Positions 26,376-35,054 of a stretch of DNA of 64,000 nucleotides are shown in pieces. Below the pieces are notes generated by a model, which was not told where the DNA came from, did no database searches, and saw only the letters and a list, made by a program, of their open reading frames with translations. The translations under genes and the position numbers were made by a program. Within the stretch, counting starts at the first letter, position 1. Every line of letters starts with the position of its first letter. The stretch spans positions 36,492-100,491 of the forward strand of contig JAHJMN010000105.1 in the NCBI GenBank assembly GCA_018821305.1, in the 5' to 3' direction. The DNA is from Myxococcota bacterium. GTDB lineage: Bacteria; Myxococcota_A; Polyangia; HGW-17.

Positions 26376-26403
26376 TTGCCCTTTTGATTTAAAGTTTTAT
26401 AAG
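26376..26403 (+). promoter_or_regulatory. Putative sigma-70 promoter for the COG2403 gene
   Basis: TTGCCC (26376-26381) and TATAAG (26398-26403) are separated by 16 bases and lie 58 bases before the coding start. GTGCACTTTT followed by CTGCACTTTT, a short direct repeat, occurs between promoter and start codon. Confidence 0.4.
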
Positions 26404-26460
26404 GGCTCAAGTGCACTTTTTTCTGCACTTTTTATTAACCCTTTATGAATGGAGTATGTC

Positions 26461-27795
26461 ATGACAAGAAAAAAAGTTCTGATACTTGGTGCTGCCGGAA
26501 GAGATTTTCATAATTTTAACGTTTATTACAGAAACAATGAAAATTACGAGGTTGTAGGTTTTACAGCAACTCAGATTCCGCAGATCGATGGCAGAACATA
26601 TCCTCCTGTACTTGCGGGGGAACTTTATCCTAAAGGAATTCAGATATACAGCGAAGACGATATGGAAAAACTGATTAAAGATCTCGCTGTCGAAGAAGTT
26701 GTCATTGCATACAGCGATCTGCCACACAATACGGTCATGAACCTTGGTTCAAGGGCTACAGCAGCAGGAGCTGATTTCAGAATACTTGGCCCTGATAACA
26801 CCATGGTCAAATCAACAAAACCCGTAATTTCTATTTGTGCTGTGCGAACTGGTTGTGGCAAAAGCCAGACAACACGTTATATCAGTGATATTCTTAAAGC
26901 AAATGGTCTCAAAACCGTTGCAATACGGCATCCTATGCCCTACGGTGATCTTGCAAAACAGGCAGTACAGAGATTTGCTGACTATGCAGATCTTGATAAA
27001 CATAATTGCACCATCGAAGAACGTGAAGAGTATGAATCACATATCGACATGGGCAACGTAGTTTACGCTGGAGTTGATTATGAAGCTATTTTACGTCAGG
27101 CTGAGCAGGAAGCTGACGTCATTCTTTGGGATGGTGGCAATAATGACTGGCCGTTTTATAAAAGTGATCTTGAAATAGTTGTTGCTGATCCTTTCAGACC
27201 AGGTCATGAAAGTACATTTTTCCCGGGAGAAACAAATTTCCGCAGAGCTCAGATCATCATAATCAACAAAGCATCAACAGCTAAAAATGAAGATGTAGTT
27301 GCCGTTGAAAAAGCTGCAAAAGACATGAACCCCAGTGCTGTAGTTATCAGAGCAGCCAGTGAAGTTACTGTTGAAAATCCAGAACTTGTAAAGGGTAAGA
27401 AAGTCCTTATTATTGAGGATGGCCCGACACTTACTCATGGTGGAATGGCTATTGGTGCTGGTTTTGTGGCAGCACAGAAATATGAAGCTGGGGAAATCAT
27501 TGACCCAAGACCTTTTGCTAAAGGCTCCATTCTTGCTGTGTTCAATAAATATTCTCATCTTGGCAAAGTGCTTCCGGCTATGGGTTATTATCCGGATCAG
27601 TTGAAAGATTTAGAGGATTCCATCAACGGTTCCAATGCTGAATCTGTTGTAAGTGGAACACCCATTGATCTTACACGTATTCTCAAGGTTTCTAAGCCGA
27701 TGACCAGAGTACGCTACGAACTGAAAGATATGGGAGACTGCCGGCTCAGTGACCATGTTAATAAATGGCTTTCTGCCAATAACCTCAAAAAATAG
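26461..27795 (+). CDS. Cyclic 2,3-diphosphoglycerate synthetase-like GTPase (COG2403)
   Basis: The 444-residue protein belongs to the COG2403 predicted GTPase family, whose characterised archaeal relative makes cyclic 2,3-diphosphoglycerate. It begins with a Rossmann-like segment (KKVLILGAAGRDFHNFN), has a P-loop variant AVRTGCGKSQTTRY near residue 137, and then VAIRHPMPYGDL and the DVILWDGGNNDWPF Walker-B-like region. GGAG at 6 bases selects the ATG at 26461 over one 12 bases upstream. It is followed 6 bases later by a UPF0173 hydrolase, suggesting an operon. In bacteria the actual product is not established, so the family name should not be taken as proven activity. Confidence 0.8.
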   Translation: MTRKKVLILGAAGRDFHNFNVYYRNNENYEVVGFTATQIPQIDGRTYPPVLAGELYPKGIQIYSEDDMEKLIKDLAVEEVVIAYSDLPHNTVMNLGSRATAAGADFRILGPDNTMVKSTKPVISICAVRTGCGKSQTTRYISDILKANGLKTVAIRHPMPYGDLAKQAVQRFADYADLDKHNCTIEEREEYESHIDMGNVVYAGVDYEAILRQAEQEADVILWDGGNNDWPFYKSDLEIVVADPFRPGHESTFFPGETNFRRAQIIIINKASTAKNEDVVAVEKAAKDMNPSAVVIRAASEVTVENPELVKGKKVLIIEDGPTLTHGGMAIGAGFVAAQKYEAGEIIDPRPFAKGSILAVFNKYSHLGKVLPAMGYYPDQLKDLEDSINGSNAESVVSGTPIDLTRILKVSKPMTRVRYELKDMGDCRLSDHVNKWLSANNLKK

Positions 27796-27801
27796 GTTTT
27801 A

Positions 27802-28482
27802 ATGACTGTTAAAATAACATGGCTTTCTCATGCGGCATTTCTCATTGAATCGGATAAGTACCGACTGCTTATAGATCCATTTCTGCGGGGTAATCCTGTG
27901 GCGGAAATGCATCCGGAAAATATTGGCAAAATTGATGGGATAATCATTACTCATGGTCATGGAGATCATGTTGGTGATACAATTGATATTGCAAGAAAAA
28001 CCGGAGCGTTATGTATTTCCAATGTCGAGATATGCAGTTGGTTACGAAGAAATGGTGTCTTGAAAACTCACGGACAGCAGCCCGGAGGTTGGTTCACACA
28101 TCCTTTCGGACGGGTTCGTTTGACCCCTGCAATTCATGGAAGTCAGTTGCCAGATGGAACCCCTGGAGGAATTGCCACAGGTGTTGTAGTTGAAATTGAA
28201 GGAAAGCGCATCTATCACGCAGGAGATACAGCGCTTTTTTCAGATATGAAACTTATAGGCAACCTTGGTATCGATGCTGCTCTGCTTCCCGCAGGCAGTA
28301 ACTTCACTATGGATGCTGAAGATCTGCTTTTCGCTGCAGATCTACTACAACCAGGACTTATTATTCCCATGCACTACGATACTTGGGATTTAATTAAGGC
28401 AGATCTTTCAGTTTTGGGTAGTAAAAACTCCTCCAATCACAGATTTGAAATCATTCAAATTTCGTCTAGTGTCACACTTTAA
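27802..28482 (+). CDS. UPF0173 metal-dependent hydrolase (metallo-beta-lactamase fold)
   Basis: This 226-residue protein has the metal-binding HGHGDH motif in IIITHGHGDHVGD (about 50-60), then AIHGSQLPDGTPGGIATG, HAGDTALFSDMKLIG and the final PMHYDTWD, all typical of UPF0173. No signal peptide, so cytoplasmic. The substrate of the family is unknown. The coding region follows the COG2403 gene by 6 bases, so the two are probably co-transcribed. A second metallo-beta-lactamase-fold gene at 47144-47911 is only distantly related. Confidence 0.9.
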   Translation: MTVKITWLSHAAFLIESDKYRLLIDPFLRGNPVAEMHPENIGKIDGIIITHGHGDHVGDTIDIARKTGALCISNVEICSWLRRNGVLKTHGQQPGGWFTHPFGRVRLTPAIHGSQLPDGTPGGIATGVVVEIEGKRIYHAGDTALFSDMKLIGNLGIDAALLPAGSNFTMDAEDLLFAADLLQPGLIIPMHYDTWDLIKADLSVLGSKNSSNHRFEIIQISSSVTL

Positions 28483-28614
28483 TTTTACAGTTTTATCAAA
28501 TTGCATGGTATAAATTTCAAGTTCAACCTCCTTAAAAGTCAGGCAGTTCGGGCATTTTAAATATTGTCATCCACTGCCGTTATGCTATATTGTTCCAACA
28601 CACAGGAGGATTCC

Positions 28615-31203
28615 ATGAAACGATTACTATTTCTTTTAACCATTTTATCCATGTCATTTGCGTTCATCGCTTGCGACGACGACGATGACAACAACAACAA
28701 CCCCGTAAATGAAATCTGTGACAATCAGGTAGATGACGATGGCGATGGCCTTGTTGACTGCCTTGACGTTGATGACTGCGCTACCCACGCTTCATGTCAG
28801 GCTCAGGTTGAAGATTGCACCGACGGCGTCGACAACGATGGAGACGAACTCATCGATTGTGCTGATGACGACTGCGCAAACACCGTAGCGTGTCCTATGC
28901 TCAAACACATAACAGTTATCGGAACATCCGATCTTCATTCTCACCTTATGGGCGTGGGCAGTGCTTATGATTATTCACCCCTCACCACAGGTGATGATGA
29001 CACAAAATCCGGTCTTGCTCGTATTGCTTCGGTTATCAACAATATCCGCTCTGCAAAAGATGCTTCCGGAATTCCCCATATTACCGTCGATTCCGGCGAC
29101 TTCCTTATGGGTGACATGGTTGACTTCCTGAGTGGAACTCAACCTCCAGTAATGCACTTCTTTAAACTCATGGGTTATGATTCCGTTACCCTCGGAAACC
29201 ATGACTTTGACTGGACACCAGGAGGTACTGCTTTCATCATTAATGCTGCAGTTACCAACCCCACAATCCAGTTTGATATTCCACTCCTCAGCGCCAACAT
29301 CGTTACCGATGCCACAAGCACTGCAGACGACGGCATTGAGGCCCTCATTGCTGGAAATATCATCCGTAAATACGTTATAAAAGAAATCGATGATGATTTC
29401 AGTGTCGGTATTTATGGCGTTATGGGAATCGAAGCAGATACCAACGTTCCTCAGGCAGCACCAGTAACCTGGTGGCATGAGCACTCACCGAATCAGGATG
29501 ACTGGGATACTACACAGTATCAGGCTCTCATTAATGAAATTGAAGATGCCGGTGCCAACATGATTATCAATGCTGGTCACGCTGGATCAAACTCAGATAC
29601 TCTGGGCGAAGATCGCGATATAGCCGGTGCCGTTGATGGTATCGACGTTATCATGTCAGGTCACAGACACCAACTTATTGATACCCCCGATGGTTCAGCC
29701 CGCTTTGGTGAAACTGTAATCATTGCAACAGGCCGTTATGGTGAAAACGTTTCCCAACTTGACCTGACTTTTAACTTGACTGAAGACAAACTTCAAACTG
29801 GTCATGTTGCTACTATTCACAAAATCGATGACACTGTTGCAGGTGACCCGGTAATGGCTGCAATTATGGACGGTTACATCACAGCTATTGACGAGGAAGT
29901 TCTTCTTCCTAATTTCGGTATGACTTATAGTGCAACACCAATCGCCCACACAACTTTCGATGTAAAAACTTCAGAAGATATTTTTTATGCTCCTTCAGGT
30001 ACTACAATTGGGCCCTATGACATCGAATCTCCTGCAGGTATGCTTATAGCAGATGCCCAGCGAGCTACAATGAATGGTATTATTCAGATGGCAGGGTCTC
30101 AAGCTGCAACTGTACTTGCAATTAACCCTGATTACGATTTTACACCTGTTTCCTATGTTTTCATTGAAACAGGAGCAGTTCGCGATCCAATAATGGCAGG
30201 CAATACCGGTCTTGTTACAACCGCAGATGCTTTCAGAATGTTTCCCCTTGGTATCGGACCTGATATGCTTCCCGGTTACCCCATGCTGACTTTCTACCTT
30301 ACTCCAAAAGAAATCGGTATTATTCTCAACATGAATACCGAAACCTTCTCAGGAAACGTTCCTTTTGAATACTACATGGTACCTTCGGGTCTACGTTACA
30401 TTTATAATGAAGATGCAGGCCAATTTAATAAAGTAAGAGCAGTAGTTTCTTGCCCCCTTGATAATATTTTTACAACCATTGACTGTCTTGTTCCAACTAC
30501 TGCTGGTGGTACAGGTACTATTCTTGATCTTTCTGATGAAACTACTCTAATTCGTGTTAGTGTTGACTATTATGTAGCTTTATTACTTCCTCAGGCTAGA
30601 AATGCTATCGGAGAAAATCTGACAATCGATCCAAAAGACAAAAATGGTAATATTATTATCATGTCCGACCCAATTGCTGTTGCTGGTCTTCGATTTGACG
30701 CTTCGCCTTGGAATCCAAATCTGAATGAAGACGATCCTCCCGTTCGTGTATTTCCAGAACTCAAAGCTTGGATTAGTGTAATCCAGTTTATCGTTAATCT
30801 TCCGGATGCATATCCAGCTGGTGTTGGTTACTCAGATGCTGAGCTAATTCCTGATAATATTCCATCTATTCCACGTCGTATCTATGATGCTGGTTCAGCT
30901 CCTGCAGGTGAAGAAGGCAACTGGAATCTTGGTGTTTTCCGTAATATGGAAGAAACACCATTCTGTTCATCCCAATTCAACCCAGCTTACGGTTGTGGTG
31001 ACGGCGTCGCTCTTTGTGCTGAGGCCTGTGATTCAAACGATTTCCGCGGTCAAGTCTGTGTTGGTGGCGGAACTCTTGTCTGCAGTGCTGATTGCAGTAC
31101 TATTGATACATCCGGTTGTTGCGTTGATAATGACAACGATACCTACGGCGTAAATTGTGATGCCGGTCCGGATTCAGACGACAACGATAATACTGTTCAC
31201 TAG
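28615..31203 (+). CDS. UshA-like 5'-nucleotidase/metallophosphatase lipoprotein
   Basis: This 862-residue lipoprotein has signal MKRLLFLLTILSMSFAFIAC. Asp residues fill +2 to +6 after the lipid-bearing Cys, which by the E. coli rule would favour inner-membrane retention. Residues about 30-100 hold two Ca2+-loop-like Cys/Asp units (DDDGDGLVDC). The catalytic metallophosphatase domain shows TSDLHSHL, DSGDFLMGD, LGNHDFDW, NAGHAG and SGHRHQ. The C-terminal nucleotidase-specificity domain follows (FIETGAVRDP). The last 70 residues are Cys-rich with an Asp/Asn run. AGGAGG sits 5 bases before the ATG. Likely releases phosphate from external nucleotides. Confidence 0.88.
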   Translation: MKRLLFLLTILSMSFAFIACDDDDDNNNNPVNEICDNQVDDDGDGLVDCLDVDDCATHASCQAQVEDCTDGVDNDGDELIDCADDDCANTVACPMLKHITVIGTSDLHSHLMGVGSAYDYSPLTTGDDDTKSGLARIASVINNIRSAKDASGIPHITVDSGDFLMGDMVDFLSGTQPPVMHFFKLMGYDSVTLGNHDFDWTPGGTAFIINAAVTNPTIQFDIPLLSANIVTDATSTADDGIEALIAGNIIRKYVIKEIDDDFSVGIYGVMGIEADTNVPQAAPVTWWHEHSPNQDDWDTTQYQALINEIEDAGANMIINAGHAGSNSDTLGEDRDIAGAVDGIDVIMSGHRHQLIDTPDGSARFGETVIIATGRYGENVSQLDLTFNLTEDKLQTGHVATIHKIDDTVAGDPVMAAIMDGYITAIDEEVLLPNFGMTYSATPIAHTTFDVKTSEDIFYAPSGTTIGPYDIESPAGMLIADAQRATMNGIIQMAGSQAATVLAINPDYDFTPVSYVFIETGAVRDPIMAGNTGLVTTADAFRMFPLGIGPDMLPGYPMLTFYLTPKEIGIILNMNTETFSGNVPFEYYMVPSGLRYIYNEDAGQFNKVRAVVSCPLDNIFTTIDCLVPTTAGGTGTILDLSDETTLIRVSVDYYVALLLPQARNAIGENLTIDPKDKNGNIIIMSDPIAVAGLRFDASPWNPNLNEDDPPVRVFPELKAWISVIQFIVNLPDAYPAGVGYSDAELIPDNIPSIPRRIYDAGSAPAGEEGNWNLGVFRNMEETPFCSSQFNPAYGCGDGVALCAEACDSNDFRGQVCVGGGTLVCSADCSTIDTSGCCVDNDNDTYGVNCDAGPDSDDNDNTVH

Positions 31204-31299
31204 TATTATTAAAAAAAACAACTCCTCCGCCGTTTATAAAAACAATCTGTTAATTCCTCTAAATTTCTGTTAAATCAATTTTATCAAAATGGGGTTCCA

Positions 31300-32319
31300 A
31301 TGAATTCTCTCAAACCTTTTCGTATAGATAATGATTTTAAATTTTTTCTTTTAGATCAAAGACTTCTTCCATACAAAGAAGTCTGGGTTTTAATTGATAA
31401 CTATCAGGAAATGGCTGCAGCAATTAAAGATATGATCGTTCGTGGAGCACCGGCAATAGGAATTGCTGCTGCTTTTGGTTATGCCATGGGATTCAGGGAT
31501 TCTGAAAATTCTCCCGATGGCAATATTTATATGAAAGATGTCAAAAAAACGCTGGCAGCCACAAGGCCAACTGCAGTAAACCTGTTCTGGGCTCTTGAGA
31601 GAATGTCAACCCTTTACTCCACAGGAACCGATTTCAAAACACTTTGGAATGAAGCTTTCTCCATTGCTTTGGAGGATGAAGTTGCCTGCAAAACTATGGG
31701 TAAATTCGGAGCAGACCATATTACAGGCACAAAACTTCGTGTACTTACTCATTGCAATGCGGGCGCACTTGCTACAGGAGGATGGGGAACCGCTCTAGGT
31801 GTGATCCGAGAACTTCATGCTCAGGGACGACTGGATGTTGTTTACAGCGATGAAACACGTCCCCGTCAACAGGGAAGTCGTCTCACTGCGTGGGAACTCA
31901 AGCGGGATGGAATAAATGTTGAGATGACAACAGACACCATGGCCGGACACATGATGAAATCAGGACTCATTGATTGCGCCATTACCGGAGCCGACCGCAT
32001 AGCGTCAAATGGAGACACTGCAAATAAAATAGGGACTTATCAGGTCGCTGTTTGTGCACATTATAATAAAATTCCTTTTTATATAGCAGCACCCGTTTCG
32101 ACAATTGATTTTTCCATACCAGATGGCAGTTTTATAAAAATTGAAGAGAGAGATGAATCAGAAGTAACGCATATAAATGGGGAAATTCAAACTGCTGAAG
32201 GCGTTAAAGCAAGGAATTTTGGGTTTGATGTTACCGAAAACAACTTGATTTCTGCAATATTTACGGAAAAAGGTACTCTGCTTCCTCCATTTAACACAGC
32301 AATTTTGACCTTGAGATAG
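31300..32319 (+). CDS. mtnA: Methylthioribose-1-phosphate isomerase MtnA
   Basis: MtnA converts 5-methylthioribose-1-phosphate to 5-methylthioribulose-1-phosphate in methionine salvage. The 339 residues match the family. Motifs seen are IVRGAPAIGIAAAFG, RPTAVNLFWAL, the catalytic-cysteine segment LTHCNAGALATGGWGTALG, DETRPRQQGSRLTAWEL and the catalytic-aspartate segment ITGADRIASNGDTANKIGT. No other methionine-salvage gene is adjacent. A related family, aIF-2B alpha-like ribose-1,5-bisphosphate isomerase, is less likely given these motifs. Confidence 0.93.
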   Translation: MNSLKPFRIDNDFKFFLLDQRLLPYKEVWVLIDNYQEMAAAIKDMIVRGAPAIGIAAAFGYAMGFRDSENSPDGNIYMKDVKKTLAATRPTAVNLFWALERMSTLYSTGTDFKTLWNEAFSIALEDEVACKTMGKFGADHITGTKLRVLTHCNAGALATGGWGTALGVIRELHAQGRLDVVYSDETRPRQQGSRLTAWELKRDGINVEMTTDTMAGHMMKSGLIDCAITGADRIASNGDTANKIGTYQVAVCAHYNKIPFYIAAPVSTIDFSIPDGSFIKIEERDESEVTHINGEIQTAEGVKARNFGFDVTENNLISAIFTEKGTLLPPFNTAILTLR

Positions 32320-32344
32320 TTCGGCAACTTAAAATCTATAACGC

Positions 32345-32614
32345 TTCCTGAGCAATACGATTGTGACTTGGTTTAAAGTAATGCTTCAGGAATGAGCCCC
32401 CTGTTCTCCCTTGCATTTTTGCAAAGCAAAAATTGCTTGCCTGTTACTGCTACTGATTTCCTGTTTATCTGAAATTTTTTAACAGGGACTCAGGTAGTCA
32501 GGCAAACAGGATCATGATCAGGTCATAAACATTCAACATCAAAGCATAATTACAAATGGCAGGATGAAAACAAGTACTTTTCCCGTTTCGATCCTTTTGC
32601 TCATGAAGGGGTCT
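32345..32614 (+). repeat. Interspersed repeat R3, full copy
   Basis: This copy of about 270 bp fills the gap between mtnA and the converging glycosyltransferase gene. It matches 38446-38715 in reverse complement along its length; shared landmarks are ACGATTGTGA, AATGCTTCAGGAA, GAAATTTTTTAACAGG, GTCAGGCAAACAGG, GGTCATAAACAT and CGATCCTTTT. It is built of many CCTG/CAGG motifs in both orientations, so it can fold extensively. Confidence 0.75.
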
Positions 32615-32634
32615 AAATCCAAGTTTTTCCTCCG

Positions 32635-34968
32635 TTATCGACTGCATGAAAACAACCCGGCACTTTTCAATTCCGAATATCCTAACGGCGCCCGGTTTTC
32701 CCCACCGGTTTTTCCTGTAACTATTTTCATTCTTCTTGCTCCAGAAAAAAGACCAGCAAAAATTCGATAACGTCCGTCAGCAAAACCACCTCTCGGAATT
32801 GAAAGCTCATATGAATCAATTACGTAAGTTCCTTTTGACCAGTATTTAGTGGGTAAAAGCCCTTTTACAGGATCATGATCCCCTGTCATGCGTGTTCCAT
32901 AAGGGGGATCAAGATGAATAAAAATTTTAAAGTCTGTCGACATCCTATCCAGGACCTGAAAATAAAGATTTATTCTGGTTGCTGTCCCTTTAATAAGAGT
33001 ACGCTTAATATCATATCCATATAATTTTATCTTTTTTTCAAAAACAGAATCCAGCGTAAATTCAGGATTATGGGGTTTTTCAGAAACCCACTGAAGGAGA
33101 GGATTATAATCCTTGCCATCAGGGCGATTTGTTACAAGCATGTATCTCTCTGAAGGTTTTGAAGGAATAAAATATGATATTCCATGCTTTCGAGTAAGCC
33201 AGTCCATAAAACCGAGTTTATTCAGACCTGCGCCAACAAAAACTTTTTCTTTATCCTTCATATAATTAAGGAATTCATCATCCTGCGCCATCATGTCGAT
33301 TTTCCGATTCAGGTATATTTCAGCTCCCTTTGGAGAAACATTCCAGACTTTAAGTACTTCCCCGGCAGATATTTTTTTATACTGCTGATATATTGACACC
33401 GATGAAAATTCCCTATGAACGCCAGGTATGTTTCTGATAACATTATATATTGTTAAAATAAAAGCAAAAGATAATATAATTACCACAAACCATGGTGTAC
33501 TATATTTAAGGCTTCTTGTTTTTATAATATTCAAAAACCGTTCAATCAGTGAATCTAAAGGTCTTAAAAAATACTTAAAAATAATGATCCCTGCAAATTT
33601 AACTGGTAGTAACAGATACCCAAGTATCTTACCAAGATAACTCTGGTCTGAAGTCTTTGAAAACATACCGGCAAATCCCTCAAGGAATTGTTTCCGGGTT
33701 TCCCATCCAATAATCAGAAGTGGAGATACAGTCACTAAAAACCATAAAACAACGGGAACTCTCGACACTGAAGAGATTTTGTCAAGCTCGAAAAAGAGAG
33801 CAACTTCTGCTGATAATTCGGGATATTGAACCACATCGCGAAGTAATAAAAAAGAGATAGAAGCAATAATAAAAGCAGGAAACGGGCTATATATTATTTT
33901 ATAATTACGCGTAAATAAAACAGCAATCAGAACAGAGGCAGGAACAAAAACCGGAGAAATGAGATCGGCAATTCTCATTTCATAATAAGAAACGAAAAAG
34001 AAGGCAAAAACCAACCAAATTTTCATGAGCAGCTCTAAAGATTTGGAACATTCCGCATCCTTTTCACTACGTGAGAAGAACGAAACCACTGCAAATCCTG
34101 ACCAGAAAAGCATTCCAAAAGCGCTTCGAGCGAGTTGATTGATAAATACTCCATGAGGCTGAGTCCCCTTTGGTGTTATCGAAGCAGGATTTACAAATGT
34201 ATAAAGAAGTCCTGAAAACTCACCGGGTCTGGCTTTCCATAGGGATATTGCGAATGTAAGAATGCATAAAACTCCGGCTACTGCCGCAGTAATATAGTAA
34301 AACTTTTCCCTTTTTAATAAAAGAGCATAAATACCCAGTACACCAAGAGGAAAACTGACACCGGCTAAAAGCCCTCCTGAAAAATGAGAAAGTGTAATTG
34401 ATGTAACCCAAATAGCCCCATAAGCAATTATTTTTCGATTTTCAGAAACTGCATGAATTAAGAACCATCCACTTACAATCGCTGAAGATGAAAAAAGTAC
34501 CCATAAACTTTGAGGAAAAACAGATTTCCCAGCCCTTACAAAAATGGGCATTGTAATCATTATTAAGCCGGCAAAAATAGCAGTTTTAAAGCCATAATAT
34601 TTTAATATAAGCAGTAAAATTCCTGCAAGAATGAAAATGAATGCCAAGCCCGCCGGTAATCTTGAGGAAAAAGTTTTCGATAATGGCAATACTTGAAAGA
34701 ATCTATATGTATATCGCACGACTGGGGCCCATCGATCACTTCTGGTAGTCTCAATATCCAGCGCCAGACTTAATTCTGTTGGAACTGGTTGATTGAATTC
34801 TCGAGGAATAATAGATACAGATTTGTTCTTTTTCTTTTTTTCACTACCAACAGAGTGATTCAGCGAATCTGCCTCAATAAGACCAAGACCCGAATTGCCG
34901 GCCATTATTAAAATAAAAGAGCCAAGAATTAATCCTGCAAAAATAAGAGTTTTATTTAATCCGCCCAA
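32635..34968 (-). CDS. PMT/ArnT-like (GT-C) membrane glycosyltransferase-like protein
   Basis: This 777-residue protein has about a dozen membrane segments in its first 570 residues and a soluble C-terminal region of about 200. The SSRLPAGLAFIFILAGILLLILKYYG segment (described at about residues 105-130) resembles the RLPSAL loop of ArnT/PMT glycosyltransferases that use lipid-linked sugars. The catalytic acidic residue is not certain; EADSLNHS early in the first loop is a candidate. I chose the TTG at 34968 because AGGAG lies 7 bases before it; the frame opens at 35037 without a ribosome site. The C-terminal part (KLYGYDIKRTLIKGTATRINLYFQV) looks like a beta-sandwich. It lies 86 bases downstream of the lipoprotein gene and is probably co-transcribed. 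Confidence 0.65.
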   Translation of the reverse strand: MGGLNKTLIFAGLILGSFILIMAGNSGLGLIEADSLNHSVGSEKKKKNKSVSIIPREFNQPVPTELSLALDIETTRSDRWAPVVRYTYRFFQVLPLSKTFSSRLPAGLAFIFILAGILLLILKYYGFKTAIFAGLIMITMPIFVRAGKSVFPQSLWVLFSSSAIVSGWFLIHAVSENRKIIAYGAIWVTSITLSHFSGGLLAGVSFPLGVLGIYALLLKREKFYYITAAVAGVLCILTFAISLWKARPGEFSGLLYTFVNPASITPKGTQPHGVFINQLARSAFGMLFWSGFAVVSFFSRSEKDAECSKSLELLMKIWLVFAFFFVSYYEMRIADLISPVFVPASVLIAVLFTRNYKIIYSPFPAFIIASISFLLLRDVVQYPELSAEVALFFELDKISSVSRVPVVLWFLVTVSPLLIIGWETRKQFLEGFAGMFSKTSDQSYLGKILGYLLLPVKFAGIIIFKYFLRPLDSLIERFLNIIKTRSLKYSTPWFVVIILSFAFILTIYNVIRNIPGVHREFSSVSIYQQYKKISAGEVLKVWNVSPKGAEIYLNRKIDMMAQDDEFLNYMKDKEKVFVGAGLNKLGFMDWLTRKHGISYFIPSKPSERYMLVTNRPDGKDYNPLLQWVSEKPHNPEFTLDSVFEKKIKLYGYDIKRTLIKGTATRINLYFQVLDRMSTDFKIFIHLDPPYGTRMTGDHDPVKGLLPTKYWSKGTYVIDSYELSIPRGGFADGRYRIFAGLFSGARRMKIVTGKTGGENRAPLGYSELKSAGLFSCSR

Positions 34969-35054
34969 AGGATATCTCCTGACATTTGGTTTCTCTATAC
35001 CGTCTATGGCGATTGTCAAATTGAATGATATTTCCAAAATTCAACACAATCGTA

